In this document: positions 8,670 to 17,220 of the stretch, piece by piece
Numbering within the stretch: the first letter of the stretch is position 1
How the letters are laid out: the number at the start of each line of letters is the position of its first letter
NCBI RefSeq assembly: GCF_004745595.1
Contig: NZ_SRLH01000004.1
Span: forward strand, 372,001 to 436,000
DNA: 64,000 nt
Source of the DNA: Flavobacterium humi
GTDB lineage: Bacteria; Bacteroidota; Bacteroidia; Flavobacteriales; Flavobacteriaceae
Reading direction: 5' to 3'
The notes under the pieces: model-generated
What the model was told of the DNA's origin: nothing
What the model saw: the letters and a program-made list of their open reading frames with translations, nothing else
Database searches by the model: none
Program-made: the position numbers and the translations under genes

Positions 8670-10253
8670 ATGAATAAAGCATTGTTCCGTTTTGTAGTTT
8701 TTTTAATGACACTTTCCCTGTTAGGAATAATTGTGGTTCAGGGTTATTTGATAAACGCTTCTTTTAAAAATAAGGACGAACAGTTCAAATACCAAGTCAA
8801 ACAGGTCATAGGAAATGTTTCCAAAAAACTCCAGGAACAGGAAACATATGTTTTCCTTAGCCGATTCAACCAACTTAAAGATAGTATTGGGAAGATTCCT
8901 CAACAAAGCGAACTGTTAAAATTTTTTTATGTTGAGAAAAATGCGATTACAAATGAAACCATCATTTATTCCAATAGCATAATACCCGAAGATTATTCGG
9001 TTTCATCATCGTTCTTTGATAAAAAAAATGATTCCACAAAACTGAAAAGTTTCGTTTCCAAACGGGTTACAGAGGTTTATAACGAAAATACGCTGGATAA
9101 TTCGGATCTCCATAATGAAGTCCAGCCTTCTGAAAAGATCGAGAAATCTGGCCGGATGGATATTCTTGATAAAGTGCAGTACGAGATTTATTTTAAGGAT
9201 ATTGCCGCCACAAGATCAATCACACAACGGGTTTCCAACGAACAGTTGCATGATTTATTGGCTCAGGAATTAAGGGGATACGGTATTAAAACGCCATTTG
9301 AATTCGGGATTTACAGCAATGGGCTGGCCACAAAAGTAAAGTCGGAAAAGTTTAAGTACGATAAAAGGTACACGTACGATACGCCTGTTTTTACAGATAA
9401 CGACGGGGTAAGCAAATACCAGTTGCTGGTGAGTTTCCCGCAGCAAAAACTGTTTTTGGTTTCGGACCTGATCGGGATTGCCTTACTGGCGTTCCTTTTT
9501 ACGGCGATTATTATCGTGGCTTATTACAGTGCACTGAACCAACTCAACAAACAACGTCATATTTCGCAAATCAAGACCGATTTCATCAACAATATGACGC
9601 ATGAGTTCAAAACGCCTATCGCTACTATAAATTTAGCCTTAGATGCCATTAAAAACCCGAAAATCATTGAAGATAAAGAAAAAGTTTTCCGTTACCTTCA
9701 AATGATCAAGGATGAAAACAAGCGGATGCATGCCCAGGTGGAAAACGTACTCCGCATTTCCAAACTGGAAAAAAAGGAACTTGACATCAAAAAGGAATCG
9801 CACGATATGCATGATATCGTTGAAGAAGCAGTAGAGCATGTAGGCCTGATTATTGAAGATAGGGAAGGGACCATAAAAGTGAACCTGAAAGCCACTAAAA
9901 CCACCGTCCTGCTCAATGATGTCCATTTTACGAATGTATTGGTCAACATTTTGGAAAATGCTATAAAATATTCGCCGGATAAACCGGTTATAACGGTAAC
10001 TTCGGAGAATATCAAGAATTTTATTATCATAAAAATAAAAGACCAGGGATTAGGAATCAGCAAAGTATCACAGAAAAAAATATTCGATAAGTTCTATCGG
10101 GAACATACCGGCGATATCCACAACGTAAAAGGCCACGGTTTAGGTTTGGCCTACGTAAAAAGAATCGTCGACGACCATCACGGGGAAGTAATGGTCGAAA
10201 GTGAAAAAGGAAAAGGAAGTACATTTATAATCAAACTACCATTAATTTATTAA
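8670..10253 (+). CDS. Sensor histidine kinase, RprX-like
   Basis: 527 residues. Transmembrane helix 1 is at about residues 7-28 and helix 2 at about 265-288, enclosing a periplasmic sensor of about 235 residues. The cytoplasmic part has the H-box NNMTHEFKTPIATI with the phosphorylated His at residue 311. The N-box is LVNILENAIKYSP, and the ATP lid carries DQGLGIS, FDKFYRE and GHGLGLAYVK. It phosphorylates itself and then the response regulator that starts four bases after its stop codon. The pair resembles RprX/RprY of Bacteroides by general architecture and sequence; the signal is unknown. Confidence 0.92.
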   Translation: MNKALFRFVVFLMTLSLLGIIVVQGYLINASFKNKDEQFKYQVKQVIGNVSKKLQEQETYVFLSRFNQLKDSIGKIPQQSELLKFFYVEKNAITNETIIYSNSIIPEDYSVSSSFFDKKNDSTKLKSFVSKRVTEVYNENTLDNSDLHNEVQPSEKIEKSGRMDILDKVQYEIYFKDIAATRSITQRVSNEQLHDLLAQELRGYGIKTPFEFGIYSNGLATKVKSEKFKYDKRYTYDTPVFTDNDGVSKYQLLVSFPQQKLFLVSDLIGIALLAFLFTAIIIVAYYSALNQLNKQRHISQIKTDFINNMTHEFKTPIATINLALDAIKNPKIIEDKEKVFRYLQMIKDENKRMHAQVENVLRISKLEKKELDIKKESHDMHDIVEEAVEHVGLIIEDREGTIKVNLKATKTTVLLNDVHFTNVLVNILENAIKYSPDKPVITVTSENIKNFIIIKIKDQGLGISKVSQKKIFDKFYREHTGDIHNVKGHGLGLAYVKRIVDDHHGEVMVESEKGKGSTFIIKLPLIY

Positions 10254-10256
10254 ATT

Positions 10257-10967
10257 ATGGAAACAAACAAAAAAATATTACTAGTGGAAGACGATCCAAA
10301 TTTTGGGTCAATACTACGCGATTACCTTTCAATGAACGATTTCGAGGTTACATTGGCCAAGAACGGAATGGAAGGTTTTGAAAAATTCAAGAAAGACAAC
10401 TACGATCTGTGCATCCTGGATGTCATGATGCCATATAAAGACGGTTATACGTTAGCGAAAGAAATCCGCGAAAAAAATAAAGATGTGCCTTTGATCTTCC
10501 TGACCGCAAAATCGATGAAGGAAGATGTGCTGAAAGGCTATAAAGTGGGAGCAGATGATTACCTGAACAAACCGTTCGATTCTGAAGTCCTGCTTATGAA
10601 AATCAAAGCCATTATCCAGCGTAAAGCTTCGGAAACAAAAACAGACGTGGCTAAATTTGAGTTTAAAATCGGGAAATTTGACCTGAATTCTAAATTAAGG
10701 TTCCTGACGTATCCGGGAGATGAACCAATTAAGCTGTCGCCAAAAGAAAACGAATTGCTGAAAATGCTGGCGTTGCACGAAAATGATTTGATGCCGAGAG
10801 AATTGGCCCTTACCAAAATATGGAGGGATGACAACTATTTTACCTCAAGAAGCATGGATGTGTATATTGCCAAACTCCGCAAATACCTTAAGGCAGACGA
10901 GAGTGTGGAAATCCTGAACATCCATGGAGAAGGATTCAGGCTGGTGATTAAGAATCCAGCAGCATAA
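10257..10967 (+). CDS. OmpR-family response regulator, RprY-like
   Basis: 236 residues. The receiver domain covers residues 1-120, with acidic residues in LLVEDDPNFG, phosphoacceptor D55 in CILDVMMP, and K in NKPFDSE. A winged-helix DNA-binding domain (about 140-232) ends RSMDVYIAKLRKYL...GEGFRLV. It is the cognate partner of the kinase immediately upstream and likely an activator or repressor of transcription. A strong terminator follows, so the two genes form a closed operon. Confidence 0.94.
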   Translation: METNKKILLVEDDPNFGSILRDYLSMNDFEVTLAKNGMEGFEKFKKDNYDLCILDVMMPYKDGYTLAKEIREKNKDVPLIFLTAKSMKEDVLKGYKVGADDYLNKPFDSEVLLMKIKAIIQRKASETKTDVAKFEFKIGKFDLNSKLRFLTYPGDEPIKLSPKENELLKMLALHENDLMPRELALTKIWRDDNYFTSRSMDVYIAKLRKYLKADESVEILNIHGEGFRLVIKNPAA

Positions 10968-10974
10968 GCATACT

Positions 10975-11002
10975 AAAAGCTTCGGGAAACCGAAGCTTTT
11001 TT
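10975..11002. terminator. Terminator between convergent genes
   Basis: AAAAGCTTCGG, a GAAA loop, then CCGAAGCTTTTTT. T-runs on both strands allow it to serve the regulator (plus) and the thioesterase (minus). Confidence 0.85.
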
Positions 11003-11005
11003 GTT

Positions 11006-11746
11006 TTATTTCAGGTCCAGTACCAAAGCGAAACAGACTTTTCCTTCTTTTGTAACCGAATAATAATGTTGGTTGTTTTCTTCCGAACGGTTGATTTCAA
11101 TTGGATCGCCCAGGTTCAGTTCCCGTAGGAAATTCATTTCCAGAGTCTTGATTTGCTGTTTGAGTATCAGCTTTGGATTTATGGTATCCAGGCACCATTC
11201 CAGGTATTTGACATTATTGACATGGTTGACAATATCAAGGTCAGACAAGACAACAGTTTTTGCCGTTACTTTTTCGGTTTCCTGCAGGATATTGATCCTC
11301 GAGAAACTTTCAGAGGTTGCTTTGCGTTCCGGGTATTTTTCAAAATGTTCATGGGGTAGTGCCAATGCTTCGGCTTTGCGCAATTGCGTATTGAAAACCG
11401 CCCAATATGTCGTGGCACCTGCAATTTTTTTTCCGTCAAGGTACATTTCGATATTCCGGATAGAGCGTGAACCTTCCAGGTTTTCCACCCAGGTCAATAC
11501 GGTAACTTTATCCTGCCATTTGGGAAGCGCGTCAATCTCAATACGGATCCGGCTCAATACCCATGCCTGGTGGTGTTCCTGCATGTCATTGAAACTCAAT
11601 CCGCCAAGGATGGAGTGCTCAGCAGCGGTAAGCTGTAACAGGTTGCATAAATCAACGTATTTCAGATAACTGTTCGGGCCGCATTGCGTAAAATTAATGT
11701 CCCAATCGTGGGAATATAAGGAAGTGAAATCAGGAGAGATGTTCAT
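11006..11746 (-). CDS. Acyl-ACP thioesterase (FatA-like, double hotdog)
   Basis: 246 residues, in the range of bacterial acyl-ACP thioesterases. It should hydrolyse acyl-acyl carrier protein to free fatty acid in the cytoplasm. Family signs are LSRIRIEIDALPKWQDKV and WVENLEGSRSIRN in the first hotdog fold. The second fold has DLDIVNHVNNVKYLEWCLD with the catalytic Asn/His pair region NHVNN. Chain-length preference cannot be read. It lies 19 bases downstream of miaA on the same strand and could be read through from it. Confidence 0.88.
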   Translation of the reverse strand: MNISPDFTSLYSHDWDINFTQCGPNSYLKYVDLCNLLQLTAAEHSILGGLSFNDMQEHHQAWVLSRIRIEIDALPKWQDKVTVLTWVENLEGSRSIRNIEMYLDGKKIAGATTYWAVFNTQLRKAEALALPHEHFEKYPERKATSESFSRINILQETEKVTAKTVVLSDLDIVNHVNNVKYLEWCLDTINPKLILKQQIKTLEMNFLRELNLGDPIEINRSEENNQHYYSVTKEGKVCFALVLDLK

Positions 11747-11765
11747 TAAAATTATAAGTTATAAG

Positions 11766-12701
11766 TTATGAAATGTTATTCTTTTTAATAATCGCATCGA
11801 TGTGCTGGATGATATCTTCCGGTGGTGTCTTAAAATCAAACCATTGTGCGTTTTCGGTCCTTTTGAACCAGGTCATCTGGCGTTTGGCAAAGCGCCTGGT
11901 GTTTTTCTTGATTTCCTCCACGGCAAAATCAAGGGATATTTTTCCGTCCAGGTAATCGAACAATTCACGATAGCCTACCGTTTGCAGCGCATTTAAAGCC
12001 TTGTTTGGGTATAGGATTTTGGCCTCATCAAGCAAGCCTTGCTGCATCATTATGTCTACGCGGAGATTGATCCTTTCGTACATTTTTTCACGTTCGGCTT
12101 CCAGACCGATGATGATTGGGGTAAAATCCCGTGGCTTTTTTTCTTTGTTGAGGAAGGACGAATAGGGCTTCCCGGTGCTTAAACACACTTCTGTAAAACG
12201 CATCATCCGGTTCGGATTTTGTAATGTTTGCGGGTTTTCAGCAGTCAGAGAGGCAAAATAATCCGGGTCGAGTTCCTGCAATTGCTCTTGTAGGGAAGTA
12301 ATCCCTTTTGTTTCGTAATCATGCCTTACTTTTTCGCGTATTTCGGGGTCGATATCGGGAAAAGAATCAAAACCTTTAAGTACGGCGTCAACATACAAAC
12401 CGGAGCCGCCAACCATAATCTGTATTTTGTTTTTTTGAAACAAGTTGTTCAGTTCCAATAAGGCTTCCCGCTCAAAATCACCAACGGTATACTCTTCAAA
12501 AATAGATTTGTTTTGTATAAAATGATGGTTTGCCTGGGCCAATTCTTCGTCATTGGGAACTGCTGTCCCGATTTTCATTTCCTTAAAAAACTGCCGGCTG
12601 TCGCAGGAAAGGATATCGCAGCCAAAATGACGTGCCAAAGCAATGCTCAAGGCTGTTTTTCCTATGGCTGTGGGCCCGATGACGGTAAGTAAGTAATTCA
12701 T
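11766..12701 (-). CDS. miaA: tRNA dimethylallyltransferase
   Basis: 311 residues. MiaA transfers the dimethylallyl group of DMAPP to N6 of A37 in tRNAs that read UNN codons. The P-loop is GPTAIGKTALSIAL near the N-terminus, followed by the substrate motif LSCDSRQFF and the GGSGLYVDAVLKG segment. The C-terminal half carries TVGYRELFDYLDG and RRFAKRQMTWFKR, typical of tRNA binding. The upstream gap (12702-12824) holds a repeat element rather than a clear promoter. Confidence 0.95.
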   Translation of the reverse strand: MNYLLTVIGPTAIGKTALSIALARHFGCDILSCDSRQFFKEMKIGTAVPNDEELAQANHHFIQNKSIFEEYTVGDFEREALLELNNLFQKNKIQIMVGGSGLYVDAVLKGFDSFPDIDPEIREKVRHDYETKGITSLQEQLQELDPDYFASLTAENPQTLQNPNRMMRFTEVCLSTGKPYSSFLNKEKKPRDFTPIIIGLEAEREKMYERINLRVDIMMQQGLLDEAKILYPNKALNALQTVGYRELFDYLDGKISLDFAVEEIKKNTRRFAKRQMTWFKRTENAQWFDFKTPPEDIIQHIDAIIKKNNIS

Positions 12702-12719
12702 GCGATAGCGGTGTTTTTT

Positions 12720-12825
12720 AGCCCTGGTAGAGGCGGTATCCTTTTTACGTTTTTGCAGGTAGCCTTATTTTAGGAACCAAATAGCCTGGCGTAAAAAGAT
12801 AAAGCCGAAAACAGGAAATAGCTCC
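12720..12825. repeat. Intergenic element with CTTTTTACG inverted repeat
   Basis: The stretch starts AGCCCTGGTAGAGGCGGTAT and ends (other strand) GGAGCTATTTCC. CTTTTTACG (12741-12749) is complementary to CGTAAAAAG (12790-12798), so the centre folds as a stem. From memory, elements with these two ends (GGAGCT...CCTTTTT...CAGGGCT) recur between genes in many flavobacterial genomes. I know no function for them. It touches the stop codon of the gene at 12825-14186. Confidence 0.5.
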
Positions 12826-14186
12826 TAAAATGTAATGATTTTTGAAACTCTTCTTTTTTTGATATAACTCTGGATGATGCTTCTGGAATCCCGGTTGTTT
12901 TCCATAGGGATGATGATGTTTTTCAGGATTTCGATGTTGTTGACCTGATGGTTCAGGTCGTAAAAGCAATAGCCTTTGTACACGCCGTCCTCGATAAGGA
13001 CCGCGCTGCGCTCGTTGATGTTCCTTCCCCGGTCAATAACGACCATGCTTTTGTTCTGTAAGTGGTTGTTTTCCAGGAAGTAATTGATGCGAGCATTGTA
13101 ATCTTCAGGTGTTTCCTTGCCGATGCACGCTCCTTTGCATTCTTTCATGTCGTATTGGAAGCATTCTTTTTTAGTGTCATACAAGCCGTTTACTTTTTGG
13201 CAGAACTGTTGTTCCGCCGTGATTTTATGCAGCATTGTTTTACCTTCCAAAAGTGTTGAGAAAGAAGTGATTTCCTTTTTACGGCCATCTGCTTTCTTAA
13301 CTGTTAAGGCCAGGTAACCGTCCTTGTTTTTTTCGGCGTATAGGGCAAAAGGGAAGATGGTTTTCTTTTGTGAACGGTTATAAACAGGCTTGTTTATCTT
13401 CACTTCTTCGCTTTCTTTAAGAAGTGCAATGAGCTCGCTCCCGGTTTCTTCGAAAGTAACGGCAAAAACCTCCAGCTGCATTTTCTTGGCTTTTCGCGAA
13501 GTAGTGGTAAAATGCTGATTGACCCTTTTTTTGATGTTTTTGCTCTTGCCGATATAAATAATGGTCCCGTCTTCCCGATGGATATAGTAGATGCCCGTCC
13601 TTGAGGGAAGTGCTTCGACGATATCCAAAAGTTTTGGGGAAATCCCGGATTTGACCTCGGTTTTGATGTAGCTTTTTACGATTTCTTTTTCAAGGTCCTG
13701 GGCCAAAAGCATTTTGAATAGCTTTACTGTAGCCATGGCGTCTCCGGTGGCGCGGTGCCTGTCTGCCATCGGGATGCCGAGTTCGCGCACCAATTTGCCC
13801 AAACTATAGGACTGGTGCCCCGGAATGAGTTTTTTAGACAATTCGACAGTGCAAAGCGTCGGTTTTTCAAAATCATATCCCAAACGGCGGAATTCGGTAC
13901 GAAGGATGCGGTAATCAAAAGAGGCGTTGTGTGCCACAATAATACAGTCCTGGGTAATTTCAATGATGCGTTTGGCCACTTCGTAAAATTTGGGCGCCGA
14001 TCGGAGCATGGCATTGTTGATTCCCGTTAATTTGACCACAAACGGTTGGATAGGGATTTCAGGATTGACTAAACTAATAAATTGATCCACAACTTCCTGC
14101 CCATCGAATTTATAGATGGCAATTTCAGTGATTCCCTCTTCATTATATTGGCCTCCCGTGGTTTCTATGTCTAGTATTGCGTACAA
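12825..14186 (-). CDS. DEDD exonuclease fused to GIY-YIG endonuclease domain
   Basis: 453 residues. Residues 1-170 form a DnaQ-like 3'-5' exonuclease (AILDIETTG with the first catalytic Asp/Glu, IIVAHNASFDYRIL, HRATGDAMATVKL). Residues about 195-275 are a GIY-YIG nuclease (GIYYIHREDGTIIYIGKSKNIKKRV), as in UvrC/Cho. A cysteine-containing UvrC-like tail follows (QFCQKVNGLYDTKKECF). The fusion is known in several bacterial groups and probably works in DNA repair. The C-terminal UvrC helix-hairpin-helix is absent. The start at 14186 follows a short gap from the gene at 14288. Confidence 0.9.
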   Translation of the reverse strand: MYAILDIETTGGQYNEEGITEIAIYKFDGQEVVDQFISLVNPEIPIQPFVVKLTGINNAMLRSAPKFYEVAKRIIEITQDCIIVAHNASFDYRILRTEFRRLGYDFEKPTLCTVELSKKLIPGHQSYSLGKLVRELGIPMADRHRATGDAMATVKLFKMLLAQDLEKEIVKSYIKTEVKSGISPKLLDIVEALPSRTGIYYIHREDGTIIYIGKSKNIKKRVNQHFTTTSRKAKKMQLEVFAVTFEETGSELIALLKESEEVKINKPVYNRSQKKTIFPFALYAEKNKDGYLALTVKKADGRKKEITSFSTLLEGKTMLHKITAEQQFCQKVNGLYDTKKECFQYDMKECKGACIGKETPEDYNARINYFLENNHLQNKSMVVIDRGRNINERSAVLIEDGVYKGYCFYDLNHQVNNIEILKNIIIPMENNRDSRSIIQSYIKKRRVSKIITF

Positions 14187-14287
14187 ATCCGTAGTTAAAT
14201 AGTTAAAATGCTGTCTTTGGCCTTTCTCTTTTTTCCGGTGTTTCCGACATAAGCAGGCTTTTGATTACAAATACGAAAGTAAGAACT

Positions 14288-14950
14288 TTAATTCCTTCCG
14301 CCAAATATACTGCTTCCAATCCTGACCATGGTGCTGCCGCATTCGATGGCAAGCTGGTAATCACCGCTCATCCCCATGGAGATAATCTGCAGGTCACAGT
14401 TTTCAGTTTTCAGTGTTTTGTGCTTGTCAAAAATGGTTTTCAGATGTGTAAATTCTTTTTGGATTTGGGTTTGATCCTCCGTGAAAGTAGCCATGCCCAT
14501 TAAGCCGGTAACTTTTATATTTTCCAATAACCGGAATTCAGCCGAGCCCAATAGCTCCAACAGTTCATTTTCGTCCAGCCCGAATTTGCTTTCTTCCTCG
14601 GCAATATACACCTGAAGCAGGCAATTGATGGTACGATTGTGTTTTTTTGCCTGTTTATTGATTTCTGCCAATAATTTCAAGCTGTCCACACCATGGATCA
14701 GATTAACATATCCGGCCATATATTTGACTTTATTGGTCTGTACGTGCCCAATCATATGCCATTGGATGTCTTTGGGCATCGATTCGTACTTTTCGGTCAT
14801 TTCCTGGATTTTGTTCTCCCCGAAAATACGCTGGCCCACATCGTAGGCTTCCATTAAATCACTTACTGGCTTGGTTTTGGAAACCGCAACCAGGGTAACA
14901 TGTGGCGGAATGGTGGATTTGATATGTTGAAGGTTGGATTGTATTGACAT
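14288..14950 (-). CDS. YggS-family PLP-binding protein
   Basis: 220 residues, a single alanine-racemase-like barrel. The PLP lysine sits in TLVAVSKTKPVSDL. FGENKIQEM, WHMIGHVQTNKVKY, LGMSGDYQLAIECGSTMVRIGSSIFG-type elements complete the family pattern. The family maintains pyridoxal phosphate balance and has no known catalytic reaction. It lies 36 bases downstream of the DUF1015 gene on the same strand. Confidence 0.94.
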   Translation of the reverse strand: MSIQSNLQHIKSTIPPHVTLVAVSKTKPVSDLMEAYDVGQRIFGENKIQEMTEKYESMPKDIQWHMIGHVQTNKVKYMAGYVNLIHGVDSLKLLAEINKQAKKHNRTINCLLQVYIAEEESKFGLDENELLELLGSAEFRLLENIKVTGLMGMATFTEDQTQIQKEFTHLKTIFDKHKTLKTENCDLQIISMGMSGDYQLAIECGSTMVRIGSSIFGGRN

Positions 14951-14986
14951 TATGAAATCTTTCTGAAATTAAAATTGCTATAAAAC

Positions 14987-16207
14987 CTAAAGTTCATACA
15001 CCACCAATCCGCTACGGAATTTCGGTTCGATGTAAGTGCTTTTCGGAGGCATGATCAAATCCAGGTCTGCGATGGCTTTGATTTCGGAAATATTGATCGG
15101 ATAGAGCATAAAACCGACTTCAAATTCGCCATTGTCTACCATATCCTTAATCGATGTGATAGACCTTGTGCCCGGGATGTACTCGATGCGTTCGTCTGTG
15201 CGCAGGTCACCAAGGCCCAGGATAGGGTTCAAAACAGTGTTGTAAAGTATTTGGGCATCCAATTGTTCCAGGGTGTTTCCGAATGTGAATTTTTCCTCCT
15301 TCAGGCGCAGGGCATAAAATTCTCCGTCGAAGTACATTCCGAATTCGAATTTATGTTTGGGTTTCCACAATTCCTGTTTTTTGCTTTTGATGACAAAATT
15401 TTCAGCTATCTTTTTGATGAATTCCTCTTTTGAATTTCCATTTAAATCACGGATGATACGGTTGAATTCGTATATCTTCACATTAGAATCCGCAATGAGG
15501 AAACTCATGAAATGATTTAGGGTTTCATTACCGGAACCTTTGTCCTGTTCGTATAACAATTCGGCAGAAGCAGAGCGGTGGTGGCCGTCGGCGATATATA
15601 AATTGCCAATTTCCCGGAATTGCTCCTGCAGCCAGTTGATTTCGGTTTCGGCGTCAATTTTCCAAAGCGTATGCTTTTCTTTATTGGTGGTGGAGAATTC
15701 GTATAACGGAACCTCCAGTTTTTTTCGGGTAACCCACTCGTTTATTTCGGGATTGTCCTGGTAGGTCATCAGGACCGGTTCGGTATTGAAGCCGGTCTGG
15801 TGCAGGTAATCCTTAAACAGGTCTACCCGGTATTGTAAGGTGTCTTCGTGTTTCTTGATGACATTGGCCTGGTAATCGGCTATGGAAGTCCCGGCCAGGA
15901 TTCCTGTAAAAGTATGGTTCTTCGAATGGATCTCATAGATATAAAAAACCGCCTTGTCTTCCTGAACCAAAATGCCTTCTTTTTTAAAATCCTGGTATTT
16001 GTGCTCTACCATTTTGAAGCGCTTTTCCCAGCCCAGCTTTTGTTGGTTCACATAAGCGGGATTCAGGACATGCAAAAAGGAAAAAGGGTTGAATTCAAGG
16101 TAAGCAGCCAGTTCCGCAGCGCCGTAATCGTCATAGGAACGCGAGGTTACCAAGCTGACTTTATCGGCCGTAGGACGGATTGCTTTAAAAGGGGTTATTC
16201 TGGCCAT
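14987..16207 (-). CDS. DUF1015 family protein
   Basis: 406 residues. The start MARITPFKAIRPTADKV, the central YIADGHHRSASAELL and the later FMSFLIADSN are characteristic of DUF1015. This is a conserved bacterial family with no agreed function; some members are annotated as putative serine/HTH-related kinases. The YIADGHHR motif looks like a ligand or metal site. No signal peptide or membrane segment is seen, so it is cytoplasmic. Possibly co-transcribed with YggS. Confidence 0.9.
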   Translation of the reverse strand: MARITPFKAIRPTADKVSLVTSRSYDDYGAAELAAYLEFNPFSFLHVLNPAYVNQQKLGWEKRFKMVEHKYQDFKKEGILVQEDKAVFYIYEIHSKNHTFTGILAGTSIADYQANVIKKHEDTLQYRVDLFKDYLHQTGFNTEPVLMTYQDNPEINEWVTRKKLEVPLYEFSTTNKEKHTLWKIDAETEINWLQEQFREIGNLYIADGHHRSASAELLYEQDKGSGNETLNHFMSFLIADSNVKIYEFNRIIRDLNGNSKEEFIKKIAENFVIKSKKQELWKPKHKFEFGMYFDGEFYALRLKEEKFTFGNTLEQLDAQILYNTVLNPILGLGDLRTDERIEYIPGTRSITSIKDMVDNGEFEVGFMLYPINISEIKAIADLDLIMPPKSTYIEPKFRSGLVVYEL

Positions 16208-16224
16208 TTTATTGGTTTTCAGCC

Positions 16225-16262
16225 CCAGTCGCAGTGTGCAGCATTCTGAAAACTGCGACTGG
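16225..16262. repeat. Perfect 11-bp inverted repeat (CCAGTCGCAGT)
   Basis: CCAGTCGCAGT (16225-16235) and ACTGCGACTGG (16252-16262) are exact complements around a 16-base loop, in the gap between two minus-strand genes. The words ACTGCGACTG and CTGAAAACTG recur in the larger repeats near 31.3 and 34.3 kb, so this is likely a small member of the same repeat family. There is no T-run to make it a terminator. Confidence 0.6.
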
Positions 16263-16276
16263 AAACTGGGACTTTA

Positions 16277-17167
16277 TTATTTTGAAAATTGTTTAGATAC
16301 TTTTTCAGCTTTTTTGCTCTCGGAATAATCGTAGAAACCTTCTCCTGATTTTACACCTAATTTACCGGCTGTAACCATATTTACCAATAACGGGCATGGG
16401 GCATATTTAGGGTTTTTGAAACCATCGTACATGACATTCAAAATAGACAGGCAAACATCAAGGCCGATAAAATCTGCCAATTGCAAAGGCCCCATAGGAT
16501 GCGCCATTCCTAATCTCATTACCGTGTCGATTTCTGAAACGCCGGCTACTCCGTTATATAATGTTTCAATAGATTCGTTGATCATCGGCATTAGGATACG
16601 GTTGGCTACGAATCCCGGATAATCGTTTACTTCTGTTGGTGTTTTTCCTAATTTTACAGAAAGGTCCATGATGGTTTTGGTCACTTCATCGGAAGTATTG
16701 TAACCACGGATGATTTCCACTAATTTCATGATAGGCACCGGATTCATGAAGTGCATTCCTATAACTCTTTCAGGATGTGTTACCTGTGCTGCAATCTGTG
16801 TAATGGAAATGGAAGAAGTATTCGAGGCCAAAATGACATTATGGTCGCAAACATCGCTTAATTGTTTGAAGATATTCAGTTTTAAGGTTACATTTTCAGT
16901 GGCAGCTTCCACTACCAAATCACAACCTACCACACCGTCTTTAATATCGGTATAGGTTATAATGTTCCCAATGGTTTTGTGTTTGTCTTCTTCCGAAATC
17001 GTCCCTTTGGCTACCATTCGGTCTAAATTGGCAGCAATGGTCGCCATTCCTTTTTCCAGTGCTTTTTCTGAAATATCGATCAATTTTACGGTAAAACCCG
17101 ATTGGGCAAAAGTATGCGCGATTCCGTTGCCCATCGTTCCTGAGCCAATTACAGCTATGTTTTTCAT
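16277..17167 (-). CDS. 3-hydroxybutyryl-CoA dehydrogenase
   Basis: 296 residues. The N-terminal Rossmann domain has IGSGTMGNGIAHTFAQSG for NAD(P) binding. LASNTSSISITQIA and GMHFMNPVPIMKLVEII carry the family's catalytic Ser/His neighbourhood. The C-terminal 3HCDH domain begins FVANRILMPMINE and includes MGPLQLADFIGLD. It oxidises 3-hydroxyacyl-CoA to 3-ketoacyl-CoA (or the reverse) in fatty acid or butanoate metabolism. No partner beta-oxidation gene lies next to it, so the substrate is inferred from the family only. Confidence 0.92.
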   Translation of the reverse strand: MKNIAVIGSGTMGNGIAHTFAQSGFTVKLIDISEKALEKGMATIAANLDRMVAKGTISEEDKHKTIGNIITYTDIKDGVVGCDLVVEAATENVTLKLNIFKQLSDVCDHNVILASNTSSISITQIAAQVTHPERVIGMHFMNPVPIMKLVEIIRGYNTSDEVTKTIMDLSVKLGKTPTEVNDYPGFVANRILMPMINESIETLYNGVAGVSEIDTVMRLGMAHPMGPLQLADFIGLDVCLSILNVMYDGFKNPKYAPCPLLVNMVTAGKLGVKSGEGFYDYSESKKAEKVSKQFSK

Positions 17168-17220
17168 TTTGTATTAGTTATTGTTTTGTGTTTTATTTTG
17201 TGAGTTGTTCTTTCCTGTTT

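Noticed and set aside
12745-12969. 74-codon minus-strand ORF
   Set aside because: It runs in another frame across the end of the exonuclease/GIY-YIG gene and the repeat element; a shadow.
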